DNA of 64,000 nucleotides from Christiangramia gaetbulicola (GCF_003054225.1 NZ_QBKQ01000001.1:124001-188000); one strand, 5' to 3'; shown: positions 44,386 through 53,413, numbered from the stretch's first letter. Translations and numbers: made by a program. The notes: generated from the sequence alone by a model not told the origin.

Positions 44386-44873
44386 TGGATTTATTCGATC
44401 TGGATGATCTAATACCTTCGCTTGGCATAGATCCTACTGATGAACACCTCGAGGAATTATACGAAACGTTTAAACAGGATTTTGTAATTACTAATTATTC
44501 TATCGATGGATTTGATGTTAAAATTGATTTAGCAGATTCTAAGGAAGATGGTTTTGAGAATTACCCACATACATTTGTGAAATTAATTACTCGAGGAAAA
44601 AAAGGAAAAAGAGTTTTTGATAGAAAAAGAGCCAATAAGATTCATTGGATTAAAGTTATACTTGAGAATAGACACACAGAGGATATTCTTTGTTTCCAAT
44701 ACAAGGAAGGGAACGGATCTATACGAGATTATTTCTGGTTTAAAGAAGGTGATTATTTGGTAATTATGGAGAAAATTACTCCTAACTATATAATTATCTC
44801 AGGTTTCCATATAGATGATGAAAGAAACCGTAAATACTACCAGAAAAGATTAGATAATTGTGTAAAAAAATAA
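44385..44873 (+). CDS. Hypothetical partner of the DUF3800 protein
   Basis: 162 residues, starting in the stop codon of the DUF3800 gene, so tightly coupled. A short acidic N-terminus (MDLFDLDDLIPSLGI) precedes a compact beta-rich domain: RANKIHWIKVILENRH, ILCFQYKEGNGSIRDYFWF, YLVIMEKITPNYIIISGFHI and a basic C-terminal helix KYYQKRLDNC. The His/Lys/Arg-rich strands and terminal helix suggest a small ribonuclease-like fold of the BECR type (RelE/barnase-like), but this is only a shape impression. Probably acts with DUF3800 as a two-gene defence or addiction unit. Confidence 0.55.
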   Translation: MDLFDLDDLIPSLGIDPTDEHLEELYETFKQDFVITNYSIDGFDVKIDLADSKEDGFENYPHTFVKLITRGKKGKRVFDRKRANKIHWIKVILENRHTEDILCFQYKEGNGSIRDYFWFKEGDYLVIMEKITPNYIIISGFHIDDERNRKYYQKRLDNCVKK

Positions 44874-45180
44874 AGCCACAAATTACGGTATTGTGGCCAA
44901 CCAGGTCCTTTTCCCTCTGGGAAATGACAAGACAAATATAAGCATATACTTACCTAAACATAAAATACATTAACATTTTTTTCTGATCAAGGTTAAAATT
45001 GTATCTATTGTTCTATAATTAATAATCTTAATTTCACACCACTCTATTTTGATTTTTCCCAACAATACACCTTGAATCCATCAGTCTTCTAAGTACTTTC
45101 CAATTATTTGCAATTCTAAAATTGCTATATTTTGTTTACGTGCGAGAATTTTTGCCAATAATACTGTCCAGAAATCAATT

Positions 45181-45200
45181 GCGGACTACCGGTGGACTAA
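45181..45200. repeat. Right arm-type repeats GCGGACTAC / GTGGACTAA
   Basis: GCGGACTAC at 45181-45189 and GTGGACTAA at 45192-45200, the same 11-nt period as at 31562-31581. They lie 79 nt inside the right border. Confidence 0.55.
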
Positions 45201-45225
45201 ATTTGGAAAGTTTATTAGAATAAAA

Positions 45226-45260
45226 AAGCGCAACCTCTTCATATATAGATGATTGCGCTT
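45226..45260 (-). terminator. Present terminator of tRNA-Arg, carried by the island
   Basis: AAGCGCAA / TTGCGCTT stem over a 19-nt loop, followed on the minus strand by a T-run. It restores transcription termination behind the tRNA after integration. Confidence 0.7.
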
Positions 45261-45278
45261 AATATTAAAATTCAAATT

Positions 45279-45291
45279 GTGACCTCGCCAG
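45279..45291. repeat. Right attachment repeat (attR) inside tRNA-Arg
   Basis: GTGACCTCGCCAG at the 3' end of the tRNA gene, identical to 31409-31421. Integration here rebuilds the intact tRNA. Confidence 0.85.
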
Positions 45292-45353
45292 GATTCAAAC
45301 CTGGAACCTTCTGAGCCGTAATCAGATGCGCTATTCAGTTGCGCCACGAGGCC
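45280..45353 (-). tRNA. tRNA-Arg (anticodon ACG)
   Basis: 74 nt on the minus strand. Acceptor GGCCTCG pairs with CGAGGTC (one G-T), D stem GCGC/GCGC, anticodon stem TCTGA/TCAGA with loop TTACGGC (anticodon ACG), T stem CCAGG/CCTGG with loop TTTGAAT, discriminator A. No CCA is encoded. It is intact although its 3' end is the integration site of the island. Confidence 0.95.
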
Positions 45354-45440
45354 TTTATAATGCCGCTCTACTGTTTTGCAAAGCGGGTGCAAATATATTG
45401 TTTATTTTAAAATCTGAAAAGATTAAAAGGATTTTTTGTT

Positions 45441-45716
45441 CTAAATTATTTCAGCGCTTAATCCGGCATCAAGTAATTTTGAACAACGGGGCTTTAATTC
45501 TTCATAAATACCCGTCTTTACAGTACACTTTCCTTTGTAATGCACAAGTATAGAACATTGTTCTGCCTGCTCTGGAGTATGGTCACAGGCATAAATTAAA
45601 GTTTCTATGACATGATCGAAGGTATTATAATCATCATTGTATAATACGATCTCGTTTTCTTTCTTCTCTTTGGTCTTTACATCAACCTCTTCTAATAATT
45701 CTTCTTTCGTGCTCAT
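45441..45716 (-). CDS. clpS: ATP-dependent Clp protease adaptor
   Basis: About 91 residues from ATG 45716 (MSTKEELLEEV); an upstream start at 45746 is less likely. It shows the ClpS core IVLYNDDYNTFDHVIETL (NDDYNTF for N-degron binding) and QAEQCSILVHYKGKCTVKTG, with the histidine-lysine-G segment. It delivers N-end-rule substrates to the ClpA-type unfoldase. prmA lies 24 nt from its ATG on the same strand. Confidence 0.92.
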   Translation of the reverse strand: MSTKEELLEEVDVKTKEKKENEIVLYNDDYNTFDHVIETLIYACDHTPEQAEQCSILVHYKGKCTVKTGIYEELKPRCSKLLDAGLSAEII

Positions 45717-45769
45717 CTTCAAAAATTTCTCTTCTACATGGTTCAAAGATACAAAATATGATAAAATAC

Positions 45770-46603
45770 TTAGCGTGAAAACTTTACAGCTACCCAGTCG
45801 TTCCTTTCAAAGTTCTCTACATAATAGAGCCCTAACTTTTTACAGGCCTTCTTTATTTGTGGCAGATCATCCTCATAAAAACCACTTAAAAATATACTTC
45901 CATTCGGATTAAGACATTTTTCATAGATAGGAAGATCCCGTTTTAAAATATTGAGATTTATATTGGCCAGGATCATATCATATTTCCTACCTTCAAGCAG
46001 TTCTGCCCCTCCCTCTTCTACATTAATATGTTCACAATCGTTCCTGGATATATTTTCAAGGGTATTGAGATAACACCAATTATCTATATCTATGGCATCA
46101 ATGGTCTTGGCCCCTTTCATCGCGGCAAGAATAGCCAGAACACCTGTACCAGAGCCCATATCTAAAACCGATTTACCTTCCCAGTCATTTTTCAGGATAT
46201 GCTGGATCATCATATGCGTAGTCGCATGATGACCTGTCCCAAAAGACATTTTCGGCTCGATGACTATATCAAATTCTGTATCTGGTTTTTCGTGAAACGG
46301 TGCTCTCACACTGCAGATCTCATCTACCAGAATGGGCGTAAAATTCTTTTCCCATTCTTCATTCCAATTCACTCTTTCGATCTCTTTTTGATCGTAAGTG
46401 ATCTTAAAATCTTCAGATTGGAGAATATGCACCCCGGCCAGAAGGTCATCTTCATATTCCTCTTCCGGAATATAGGCCGTGATACCATCATCATTTTCCA
46501 CAAAACTTTCAAAACCTAAATAACCAAGTTCGGCTATAAGGATCTCTGAAGCCGGCTGAACCGGGTCTATGGTAAAATGAAATTCAAAATAATTCCCGGC
46601 CAT
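45770..46603 (-). CDS. prmA: Ribosomal protein L11 methyltransferase
   Basis: 277 residues. SAM-binding motif VLDMGSGTGVLAILAAMKGA and catalytic-type motif MILANINLNIL are typical of PrmA, with MSFGTGHHATTHMMIQ upstream. It trimethylates the N-terminus and lysines of ribosomal protein L11. tpiA precedes it on the same strand with only 2 nt between, and clpS follows; the three probably form an operon. Confidence 0.92.
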   Translation of the reverse strand: MAGNYFEFHFTIDPVQPASEILIAELGYLGFESFVENDDGITAYIPEEEYEDDLLAGVHILQSEDFKITYDQKEIERVNWNEEWEKNFTPILVDEICSVRAPFHEKPDTEFDIVIEPKMSFGTGHHATTHMMIQHILKNDWEGKSVLDMGSGTGVLAILAAMKGAKTIDAIDIDNWCYLNTLENISRNDCEHINVEEGGAELLEGRKYDMILANINLNILKRDLPIYEKCLNPNGSIFLSGFYEDDLPQIKKACKKLGLYYVENFERNDWVAVKFSR

Positions 46604-46605
46604 TT

Positions 46606-47358
46606 TTAAAATGAGTTTACGATAGCCATAAAGTCTACCGCGTTAAGACTGGCACCACCAATTAAGCCGCCATCTACATCTTCCTTTGCAAAGATCTCTT
46701 TTGCATTATTTGGCTTAACACTTCCACCATATAAGATAGAGGTGTTTTCAGCTACTTCTTTACCAACATTCTTATTCAGAAGGTTTCTTATATGCTTGTG
46801 CATTTCCTGAGCCTGCTCTGGACTTGCAGTTTCTCCTGTTCCTATGGCCCAAACTGGTTCATAGGCAAGAATGATATTCTTCCATGAGCTTTGGGGAAGA
46901 TTAAATAATGCCTCTTTCAATTGCTGCTCTACCAGGTCAAAATGTTTATCGTTCTTTCTGTCTTCAAGTTCTTCACCAAAACAAAAAATAACGGTCATTC
47001 CATTATCGATAGCGGTTTTTACTTTTTTAGCAAGTAATTCACCGGTTTCATGAAAATATGCCCGACGTTCACTATGCCCGAGGATAACGGTATTTACTCC
47101 TACGCTTTTAAGCATTGAAGCAGATATCTCTCCCGTAAAAGCACCATTTTCACTCTCATGCATATTTTGAGCAGCCACGATCACCGAAGTACCTTTTAAA
47201 GCCTGGAAGGTTGGATATAGATTTGTAAAAGAAGGAGCCACCATTACGGTTGCTTCAGGTTCCTTTACCATTTGCATTTTTAACTTCCCGAGTAATTCCT
47301 CGGTCTCTGCAAGGTCATTATTCATTTTCCAGTTTCCGGCAACTATTTTATCTCTCAT
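46606..47358 (-). CDS. tpiA: Triosephosphate isomerase
   Basis: 250 residues, the usual length. Catalytic lysine in KIVAGNWKMN, electrophilic histidine in TVILGHSERRAYF, catalytic glutamate in ILAYEPVWAIGTG, phosphate-binding GGSVKPNNA and GLIGGASL near the C-terminus. It interconverts dihydroxyacetone phosphate and glyceraldehyde 3-phosphate. Two nt upstream of prmA. Confidence 0.97.
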   Translation of the reverse strand: MRDKIVAGNWKMNNDLAETEELLGKLKMQMVKEPEATVMVAPSFTNLYPTFQALKGTSVIVAAQNMHESENGAFTGEISASMLKSVGVNTVILGHSERRAYFHETGELLAKKVKTAIDNGMTVIFCFGEELEDRKNDKHFDLVEQQLKEALFNLPQSSWKNIILAYEPVWAIGTGETASPEQAQEMHKHIRNLLNKNVGKEVAENTSILYGGSVKPNNAKEIFAKEDVDGGLIGGASLNAVDFMAIVNSF

Positions 47359-47509
47359 GATATTATATTTTGGTTCGCTAGTTTATTTTAAGCAGACCTA
47401 AGAATGATCTGTGTGAATCACAAATATAAGTAAAGGAGGTTTGAATGTTTCTTAAACCCAAGCTAAACCTTGAAGTTTTAGGGAGTATTCAAAAGATTTC
47501 GGGATGTAT

Positions 47510-48604
47510 TTATAATTCGATATCAGATGCGTCGAACCAATGCTTTTTCTGAGTGATTGTTCCGTTGTTCAGGGTTAGAAAACCTGGATTGGAGCGAACA
47601 ATTGTTTTAAGAGCGGTCTCATCTGTCTGGTAAAAATCGAAATTTAGATCGAATTCTTTCTTCAGTTCAGATTGAAATTCCGGCCCTGATGCGGTAAGTC
47701 CAATGACCTTATATCCTTTTTTCATAGCTTCCTCACTGAGAGATTTTACGGCCTTATAACCATCTTTTTCGGTAGCCCTTAAATTATAAGTTACGATCAG
47801 CAATACTTTATCTGCCGTAAGAACTTCATTGGTTATATCACCTTCTTCTCCTTCAATAACGAAGTCATGAATTGGAGCGATCGCGTTCTCCCCGGTCTGG
47901 GTAGTTTCCACTCCGATAAATTCACCATCTACCTGTGGATAGGCACCATTGTTTTTAATGATCTTTTCCTCCCCTTTCACTTTGAATTTCCAGCTATAAA
48001 CTACCTCAGCCTGTTCTGCACCTTCAGGGATCTTCATTTTTTCAGGAATGTTATTTCCTATTTTATAAGGTCTGAAATCAAAAACAGGCAAATGCATCAA
48101 TACATGATAACAAAAAGCAAAACAAGCCATAAAGGAAACAAACACCACCCATTTATGATATTTCAATGGAAAAATTGGATTGATGTATTTCTGATTAAAA
48201 AAGATAATCAGAATCAAAAGCAGCAGAACTATATCCTTATAAAAAGACTCCCACGGAGTAAGCGGAATCGCATCTCCAAAACAACCACAATCGGTCACTT
48301 TATTGAAATAGGCTGAGTAAAAGGTTAGAAATGTGAAAAAGATGATCATCACCAGCAAACTCCAACTGGTAAATTTAGGAGCGTAACCAATAAGCAACAT
48401 GATCCCCACTACCAACTCAAAAATGACCAACAGAATGGCAATAATGAGTGCAAACGGAATTAAAAATGGAATATCCAGAACGGGTTCACTAAAATATTCC
48501 TGCAATTTGTAAGAGAAGCCCACGGGATCGTTCAACTTGATAAATCCTGAAAAAATAAAAAGGACTCCCACCAGGATCCTGGAGATACTTACAATTGCTT
48601 TCAT
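47510..48604 (-). CDS. BT_3928-type DoxX membrane protein
   Basis: 364 residues. The N-terminal half is a DoxX-like four-helix membrane domain (RILVGVLFIFSGFIKLNDPV, IIAILLVIFELVVGIMLLIG, KVTDCGCFGDAIPLTPWESF, shown within the limits) containing a Cys-Gly-Cys, and the C-terminal part (about 190-364) is a periplasmic or thioredoxin-like segment. This is the BT_3928 architecture found next to tpiA in Bacteroidota. Suggested role is respiratory-electron or thiol redox handling, but the function is not established. It follows DUF1599 with a 4-nt gap. Confidence 0.82.
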   Translation of the reverse strand: MKAIVSISRILVGVLFIFSGFIKLNDPVGFSYKLQEYFSEPVLDIPFLIPFALIIAILLVIFELVVGIMLLIGYAPKFTSWSLLVMIIFFTFLTFYSAYFNKVTDCGCFGDAIPLTPWESFYKDIVLLLLILIIFFNQKYINPIFPLKYHKWVVFVSFMACFAFCYHVLMHLPVFDFRPYKIGNNIPEKMKIPEGAEQAEVVYSWKFKVKGEEKIIKNNGAYPQVDGEFIGVETTQTGENAIAPIHDFVIEGEEGDITNEVLTADKVLLIVTYNLRATEKDGYKAVKSLSEEAMKKGYKVIGLTASGPEFQSELKKEFDLNFDFYQTDETALKTIVRSNPGFLTLNNGTITQKKHWFDASDIEL

Positions 48605-48608
48605 AGTA

Positions 48609-49172
48609 TTATTTTTTATCTGCCGTTTTTTCTTCAGCTTCGCTAAAATGGATCATAGCGAATACCGAGTAATTGATCATATCCTGGTAATTAGCATCTA
48701 TACCTTCGCTTACCAGTGTTTTGCCTTTGTTATCTTCAATCTGCTTAACACGTAATAACTTTTGAATAATAAGATCTGTTAGAGAGCTTATACGCATATC
48801 ACGCCAGGCTTCACCATAGTCATGGTTTTTATTCATCATCAACTCCTTGGTCTCCTGTATCTTTTCGTCATATAATTTGATGGCATCCTCCGGAGAGAGA
48901 TCTGGCTGAACCGCAATTCCCTTTTCCAGTTGAATTAGCGCCATTACAGAATAATTAATGATCCCTATAAATTCAGATTTTTCATCCTCATCTACTTTTC
49001 TCACTTCGCTTTCCTGTAACTGGCGAATCCTCTGGGCTTTGATAAATATCTGGTCGGTGAGTGACGGCAACCTTAAAATTCTCCAGGCACAGCCATAATC
49101 TTTCATTTTATTTAGAAACAAACTGCGGCAACTCGCGATCACCGCGTCGTATTGTTTTGAGGTATCCTGCAT
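48609..49172 (-). CDS. DUF1599 family protein
   Basis: 187 residues from ATG 49172 (MQDTSKQYDAV); an upstream TTG in frame at 49205 would add eleven residues unlike the family. It contains two similar halves, each with a KMKDYGCAWRILRLPSLTDQ or KNHDYGEAWRDMRISSLTD core, the signature of the family (internal duplication). Soluble; function unknown, with a suspected nucleotide or pyrophosphohydrolase relation. Cotranscribed with the DoxX gene, divergent from folP. Confidence 0.85.
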   Translation of the reverse strand: MQDTSKQYDAVIASCRSLFLNKMKDYGCAWRILRLPSLTDQIFIKAQRIRQLQESEVRKVDEDEKSEFIGIINYSVMALIQLEKGIAVQPDLSPEDAIKLYDEKIQETKELMMNKNHDYGEAWRDMRISSLTDLIIQKLLRVKQIEDNKGKTLVSEGIDANYQDMINYSVFAMIHFSEAEEKTADKK

Positions 49173-49260
49173 GAAGTAGATGTAATTTGCGTAAATTTCG
49201 GGCAAATATTTCAGATAGTCAAAGTTAATTTCCCGGCTATCAAAAAACCTAAATTACAAT

Positions 49261-50085
49261 ATGTTTATCAACTGCAAAGGAAATCTTATTGATCTCGCTC
49301 AGCCAAAAGTCATGGGCATTATTAATATCACCCCAGATTCCTTTTACAGCGGAAGCCGTTCTAATACCGAAAAGGAGATCCTTACCAATGCTGAAAAATT
49401 GCTTCAGGAAGGAGCCACTTTTCTCGATCTTGGAGCCTATAGTTCCAGACCGGGAGCAGATGATATTTCGATTGAAGAGGAGCTCGGAAGAATGATGCCC
49501 GCCATCGAGATGATCCTGAAGGAATTTCCGGAAGCTGTTCTTTCGATCGATACTTTCAGATCTGAAGTTGCCGAAAAAAGCATTCAGGCTGGCGCTGCAA
49601 TTATCAATGATATTTCCGCAGGGAAACTGGATGAAAAAATGATGCCGGTAATTGCCAGATACCAGGTTCCTTATATTATGATGCACATGAAGGGAACTCC
49701 GCAGACCATGAAAGAACTTAATCAATATGATGATCTTACCGCTGATGTTCTTTTTTATTTTTCAGAAAGAATCAGGGCGGCAAGGAAGCTTGGCATCAAT
49801 GACCTTATTGTGGATCCGGGTTTCGGTTTTGCGAAAAACATAGCTCAGAATTTTGATCTGTTATCTAAACTGGAACTCTTTAAAAACCTTGAACTTCCTT
49901 TACTGGTTGGAGTTTCCAGGAAAAGCATGATCTGGAAATCACTAGACATTACTGCCAGTGAAGCCCTGAATGGCACCACTGTTCTTAACACTGCTGCCCT
50001 GCTGAAAGGTGCAGACATATTGCGAGTTCATGATGTTAAGGAAGCCATGGAATGCATCAAATTAACCCGTGAATTGATAAACTAA
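49261..50085 (+). CDS. folP: Dihydropteroate synthase
   Basis: 274 residues. Signatures: KVMGIINITPDSFYSGS, FLDLGAYSSRPGADD, SIDTFRSEVAEKSIQAG, INDISAGKLD and ILVDPGFGFAKN-like block (IVDPGFGFAKN), then VGVSRKSMIW. It joins p-aminobenzoate to the pterin and is the sulfonamide target. It is followed 37 nt later by cdaA on the same strand, a conserved pairing in Bacteroidota. Confidence 0.95.
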   Translation: MFINCKGNLIDLAQPKVMGIINITPDSFYSGSRSNTEKEILTNAEKLLQEGATFLDLGAYSSRPGADDISIEEELGRMMPAIEMILKEFPEAVLSIDTFRSEVAEKSIQAGAAIINDISAGKLDEKMMPVIARYQVPYIMMHMKGTPQTMKELNQYDDLTADVLFYFSERIRAARKLGINDLIVDPGFGFAKNIAQNFDLLSKLELFKNLELPLLVGVSRKSMIWKSLDITASEALNGTTVLNTAALLKGADILRVHDVKEAMECIKLTRELIN

Positions 50086-50122
50086 TTTTAGTTTTTCTAT
50101 TTTTACATAAAACCCCCGCAAT

Positions 50123-50896
50123 TTGGACATCATAGATCTTCGAATTCTCGATATCCTGGATATTGTTTTTGTAGCCCTGCTACTTTACTATGTTTATAAA
50201 CTTGTTCGCGGTACCGCGGCAGTGAATATTTTCATCGGTATTGTGGTCATCTACCTCGCCTGGCTGCTTACCCAGTTATTGCAAATGGAATTACTAAGCA
50301 GTGTGCTTGGTGAGTTTATCGGGGTTGGAGTTTTCGCGCTCATCGTAGTTTTCCAACAGGAGATCAGGAAATTCCTATTGATGATAGGATCTACTAATTT
50401 CACTCAAAAGGGAAGATTTTTCAGAAGTTTTAAATTCAGCAGGGATGATTTTGAAACCAAGATAGATATAGATGCGATCATCAATGCTTGCGAAGCTATG
50501 GGCAAGACCTATACGGGAGCCTTAATGGTTATACAAAAGAACAATAAACTGGATTTTGTAAAGAATACCGGGGATAAAATGAAAATTGAGCTAAACCAGC
50601 CCATAATAGAGTCTATCTTCTTTAAGAACAGTCCGCTTCACGATGGGGCGATGATCATTGAAGAAAATAAGATCACCGCAACTAGGGTAATTTTACCGGT
50701 TTCCAATGATCGCTCCATCCCTTTAAGATTCGGATTAAGACATAGAGCAGCAGTAGGTATTACTGAAAAAACTGATGCCCTGGCACTAATCGTAAGTGAG
50801 GAGACCGGGCAGACATCTTATGTTAGGGATGGCCAGTTCGTAATGTTCGAAACTCTTGACGAGTTAAAAGAAAAATTAAAAGAAGATCTTAGCTAA
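50123..50896 (+). CDS. cdaA: Diadenylate cyclase (c-di-AMP synthase)
   Basis: 257 residues starting with TTG. Three N-terminal transmembrane helices (IVFVALLLYYVYKL, IFIGIVVIYLAWLLTQLL, GVGVFALIVVF) are followed by the DAC domain with motifs SPLHDGAMII (DGA) and RFGLRHRAAVGI (RHR). It condenses two ATP to c-di-AMP at the membrane. No cdaR is adjacent; folP lies upstream and a convergent ABC exporter gene ends 6 nt away. Confidence 0.94.
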   Translation: MDIIDLRILDILDIVFVALLLYYVYKLVRGTAAVNIFIGIVVIYLAWLLTQLLQMELLSSVLGEFIGVGVFALIVVFQQEIRKFLLMIGSTNFTQKGRFFRSFKFSRDDFETKIDIDAIINACEAMGKTYTGALMVIQKNNKLDFVKNTGDKMKIELNQPIIESIFFKNSPLHDGAMIIEENKITATRVILPVSNDRSIPLRFGLRHRAAVGITEKTDALALIVSEETGQTSYVRDGQFVMFETLDELKEKLKEDLS

Positions 50897-50902
50897 GTTC
50901 CT

Positions 50903-52669
50903 TTATAAAGCCTCTTCAGCCTTAAACTGCACTTCATATAGCTTTCTGTAATAACCATCGGTCTTTTTGAGGAGTTCCTTATGGTTACCAATCTCAACGA
51001 TCTGCCCCTGATCCATCACAATAATCTTATCGGCCTTTTTGATGGTAGCAAGTCTGTGCGCGATCACAATAGAAGTACGCCCCTCGGTGATCTTATCTGT
51101 AGCATCCTGTATCAACTGCTCGCTGTACGAGTCTACCGAAGAAGTAGCCTCATCCAGAACAAGAATACTCGGGTTGCTTACAAAAGCTCTCAGGAATGAG
51201 ATCAATTGTCGCTGGCCAGAGGATAACATCGCGCCCCTTTCTTTCACATTATAATAATAACCATTAGGCAATGTACTTATGAATTCATGTATCCCGATAC
51301 GTTTTGCTGCCGCGATCACGTCTTCATCGGTAATATCTGGATTATCCAGTGTAATATTATTCATGATGGTATCGGCAAAAAGAAAGACATTCTGCAACAC
51401 CACCGCTATCTGAGCCCGTAGAGATCTAAGTTTTATATCCTTAATATCGGTTCCATCAACCAGAATAGAGCCGATGTCTATCTCATAAAACCTACTTAGA
51501 AGATTGATGATCGTGGATTTACCGGCACCGGTAGCCCCAACGATCGCGACGGTTTCCCCTTCCTGAACTTTAAAGGAAATTCCTTTTAAAACCTCTTCAT
51601 CATCTACGTAACTAAAGCGAACGTCTTTAAATTCGATCTCACCTTTTAGATTGTCGATTTCAATGGTTCCTTTATCTTCTATACTGGCTTCGGTATCAAG
51701 AATTCCAAATACCCTGTTTGCAGCAACCATACCCATTTGCAGAGTGTTGAATTTATCTGCGATCTGCCTCAATGGCCTGAAAAGCATTTGAGAAAGCTCA
51801 ATAAAAGCTACAATAATACCAAGAGACATCTCGTCACCGGCAACCACTCTAAGACCACCAAACCAAACGATAAGACCAATAGTTATGGAAGTAGACATTT
51901 CAGCGATCGGGAAAAATATAGAGTTATACCAAACCGTTTTCACCCATGCTTTACGGTGCTTATCGTTAATATCCTTAAAATTGGCATATTCGGTCTTCTC
52001 CCTGGTAAAAAGCTGAACGATCTTCATCCCGGTAATTCTCTCCTGCACGAAAGTGTTCAGATTTGCCACCTGTGTTCTCACCTCTTCAAAGGCAAGCTTC
52101 ATTTTCTTCTGAAAAACACGCGTAGCATAGAGAATGAATGGAAGTACGGTTAAGACCAGCAGGGTCAATTCCCAGCTTTTATAGAACATTACCCCTAATA
52201 CCACCAGCATCTTAAGCAGGTCGCTAATGATCATGAACAAGCCCTGACTAAAAATACTTGATATAGTTTCGATATCACTTACCGCCCGGGTTACCAATCT
52301 TCCCACAGCAGACTTGTCATAATACTTCATTTTGAAGCCAAGCATATGCTCGAACAGTTTTACCCGTATATCGCGCACAACGCCTAAACCAAGCCAGTTT
52401 GCATAATAAATAAAGCAGAACTGAAAAACCACTTCTAGAACGAGCACCCCAAGCATGAGGCTTACGTAATAAATAAGGCTTTCAAAATCTGAATTCATTA
52501 GAGCCTTGTCTATGGTTTCCTGCAACAGGATAGGCCTAAGTACAGCAAACAGTGAGACAAGTATAGCCGCAATACCAACGAAATAAAAGATTCGCTTATA
52601 AGGATTGGTATATTTAAGCAATCGCTTAAACAGATCCATATCGAACGCATTTCCCGTCTTTGTTGCCAT
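50903..52669 (-). CDS. ABC exporter, fused membrane and ATPase domains
   Basis: 588 residues. Six transmembrane helices in the first 320 residues (for example RIFYFVGIAAILVSLFAVLR, VLVLEVVFQFCFIYYANWLG within limits) and a nucleotide-binding domain with Walker A VAIVGATGAGKSTIINLL, Q-loop AVVLQNVFLF, signature MLSSGQRQLISFLRAF, Walker B SILVLDEATSSVD and an H-loop in IVIAHRLAT. A homodimeric MsbA/LmrA-type exporter of lipids or drugs. One nucleotide separates it from truA, with which it is cotranscribed. Confidence 0.93.
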   Translation of the reverse strand: MATKTGNAFDMDLFKRLLKYTNPYKRIFYFVGIAAILVSLFAVLRPILLQETIDKALMNSDFESLIYYVSLMLGVLVLEVVFQFCFIYYANWLGLGVVRDIRVKLFEHMLGFKMKYYDKSAVGRLVTRAVSDIETISSIFSQGLFMIISDLLKMLVVLGVMFYKSWELTLLVLTVLPFILYATRVFQKKMKLAFEEVRTQVANLNTFVQERITGMKIVQLFTREKTEYANFKDINDKHRKAWVKTVWYNSIFFPIAEMSTSITIGLIVWFGGLRVVAGDEMSLGIIVAFIELSQMLFRPLRQIADKFNTLQMGMVAANRVFGILDTEASIEDKGTIEIDNLKGEIEFKDVRFSYVDDEEVLKGISFKVQEGETVAIVGATGAGKSTIINLLSRFYEIDIGSILVDGTDIKDIKLRSLRAQIAVVLQNVFLFADTIMNNITLDNPDITDEDVIAAAKRIGIHEFISTLPNGYYYNVKERGAMLSSGQRQLISFLRAFVSNPSILVLDEATSSVDSYSEQLIQDATDKITEGRTSIVIAHRLATIKKADKIIVMDQGQIVEIGNHKELLKKTDGYYRKLYEVQFKAEEAL

Positions 52670-53413
52670 TTAATCTATTCTGATGTTATCAGGATATTCT
52701 ATCCTGGTTAAATATAATCCGTGAGCCGGCACCGAAGTTCCCGCCATTCCCCTATCCTTACTTTCTATAACTTCATGAATATGGGATACAGGATATTTAT
52801 TCTGTCCTATTTCTACAAGTGTTCCAACTACCGCCCGAACCATATTCCTTAGAAATCTGTCGGCAGTAATATGAAAAACCAACTTATTATCTTCTACTTT
52901 CCAAACGGCATGATCTATTCTACAATTGTATGTTTTCACATCTGTCCTGCTCTTGGAGAAACTTTTAAAGTTGGTATATTTTTTTAAAATAGCGGCCGCT
53001 TCGTTCATTTTTTCAACATCCAGTTCATACTTTAGAAACCAGGCAAAATCCCTGCTAAAGGCATCTTTCTCCTGAACTATATGATATTCATAACTCCTGG
53101 AGGTCGCATCAAACCTGGCATGCGAATCTTCCCTAACTAGAAATATCTCTGAGATCGCCACATCTTTTGGAAGCATAGAATTAAGTTTATACTTCAATAA
53201 TGCCGTATCCACTTCTGAATTATCAAAATGCGCGAACATTTGTTTGGCATGCACCCCGGCATCTGTTCGCCCGGCACCAACGATATCGATCTTAGAACGA
53301 AGAACCTTACTAAGGTTTTCTTCCAGAACCTCCTGTACACTTATAGAATCAGGTTGATTTTGCCAACCATGATAAGCTTTTCCAAAATATGAGAGTTCTA
53401 TAAAATACCTCAA
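52670..53413 (-). CDS. truA: tRNA pseudouridine synthase A
   Basis: 247 residues if started at TTG 53413 (reading RYFIELSYFGKAYHGWQNQP, the standard N-terminus); an earlier TTG at 53446 would add eleven residues unlike TruA. It contains the catalytic aspartate in VGAGRTDAGVHA, and FLRNMVRAVVGTLVEIG, DRFL typical for TruA. It makes pseudouridine at positions 38-40 of tRNAs. Directly upstream of the ABC exporter gene. Confidence 0.93.
   Translation of the reverse strand: MRYFIELSYFGKAYHGWQNQPDSISVQEVLEENLSKVLRSKIDIVGAGRTDAGVHAKQMFAHFDNSEVDTALLKYKLNSMLPKDVAISEIFLVREDSHARFDATSRSYEYHIVQEKDAFSRDFAWFLKYELDVEKMNEAAAILKKYTNFKSFSKSRTDVKTYNCRIDHAVWKVEDNKLVFHITADRFLRNMVRAVVGTLVEIGQNKYPVSHIHEVIESKDRGMAGTSVPAHGLYLTRIEYPDNIRID

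Larger units (their letters stand above)
44874..45278. other. Right-end non-coding region of the island
   Basis: About 400 nt, A/T-rich, without a gene. It begins with a hairpin GCCACAA/TTGTGGC at 44875-44898 that has no T-run, and contains the right arm repeats at 45181-45200 and the tRNA terminator at 45226-45260. It probably holds integration accessory sites. Confidence 0.5.
31409..45291. mobile_element. Integrative island in tRNA-Arg(ACG)
   Basis: A 13.9-kb segment bounded by 13-bp direct repeats of the 3' end of a tRNA-Arg gene. It contains a tyrosine integrase next to the left border, a complete type I restriction-modification operon with two inserted genes, an excisionase-like HTH gene, a putative replication initiator, and a DUF3800 module. 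Paired 9-bp repeats near both ends (31562-31581 and 45181-45200) look like arm-type integrase sites. No conjugation or mobilisation genes are seen, so it would need help to move between cells. Base composition is A/T-richer than in the flanking core genes. Confidence 0.88.

Noticed and set aside
44875-44898. GCCACAA/TTGTGGC hairpin behind the DUF3800 module as terminator
   Set aside because: No T-run follows; it may still act as an mRNA end structure, but the evidence is not enough to list it as a terminator.
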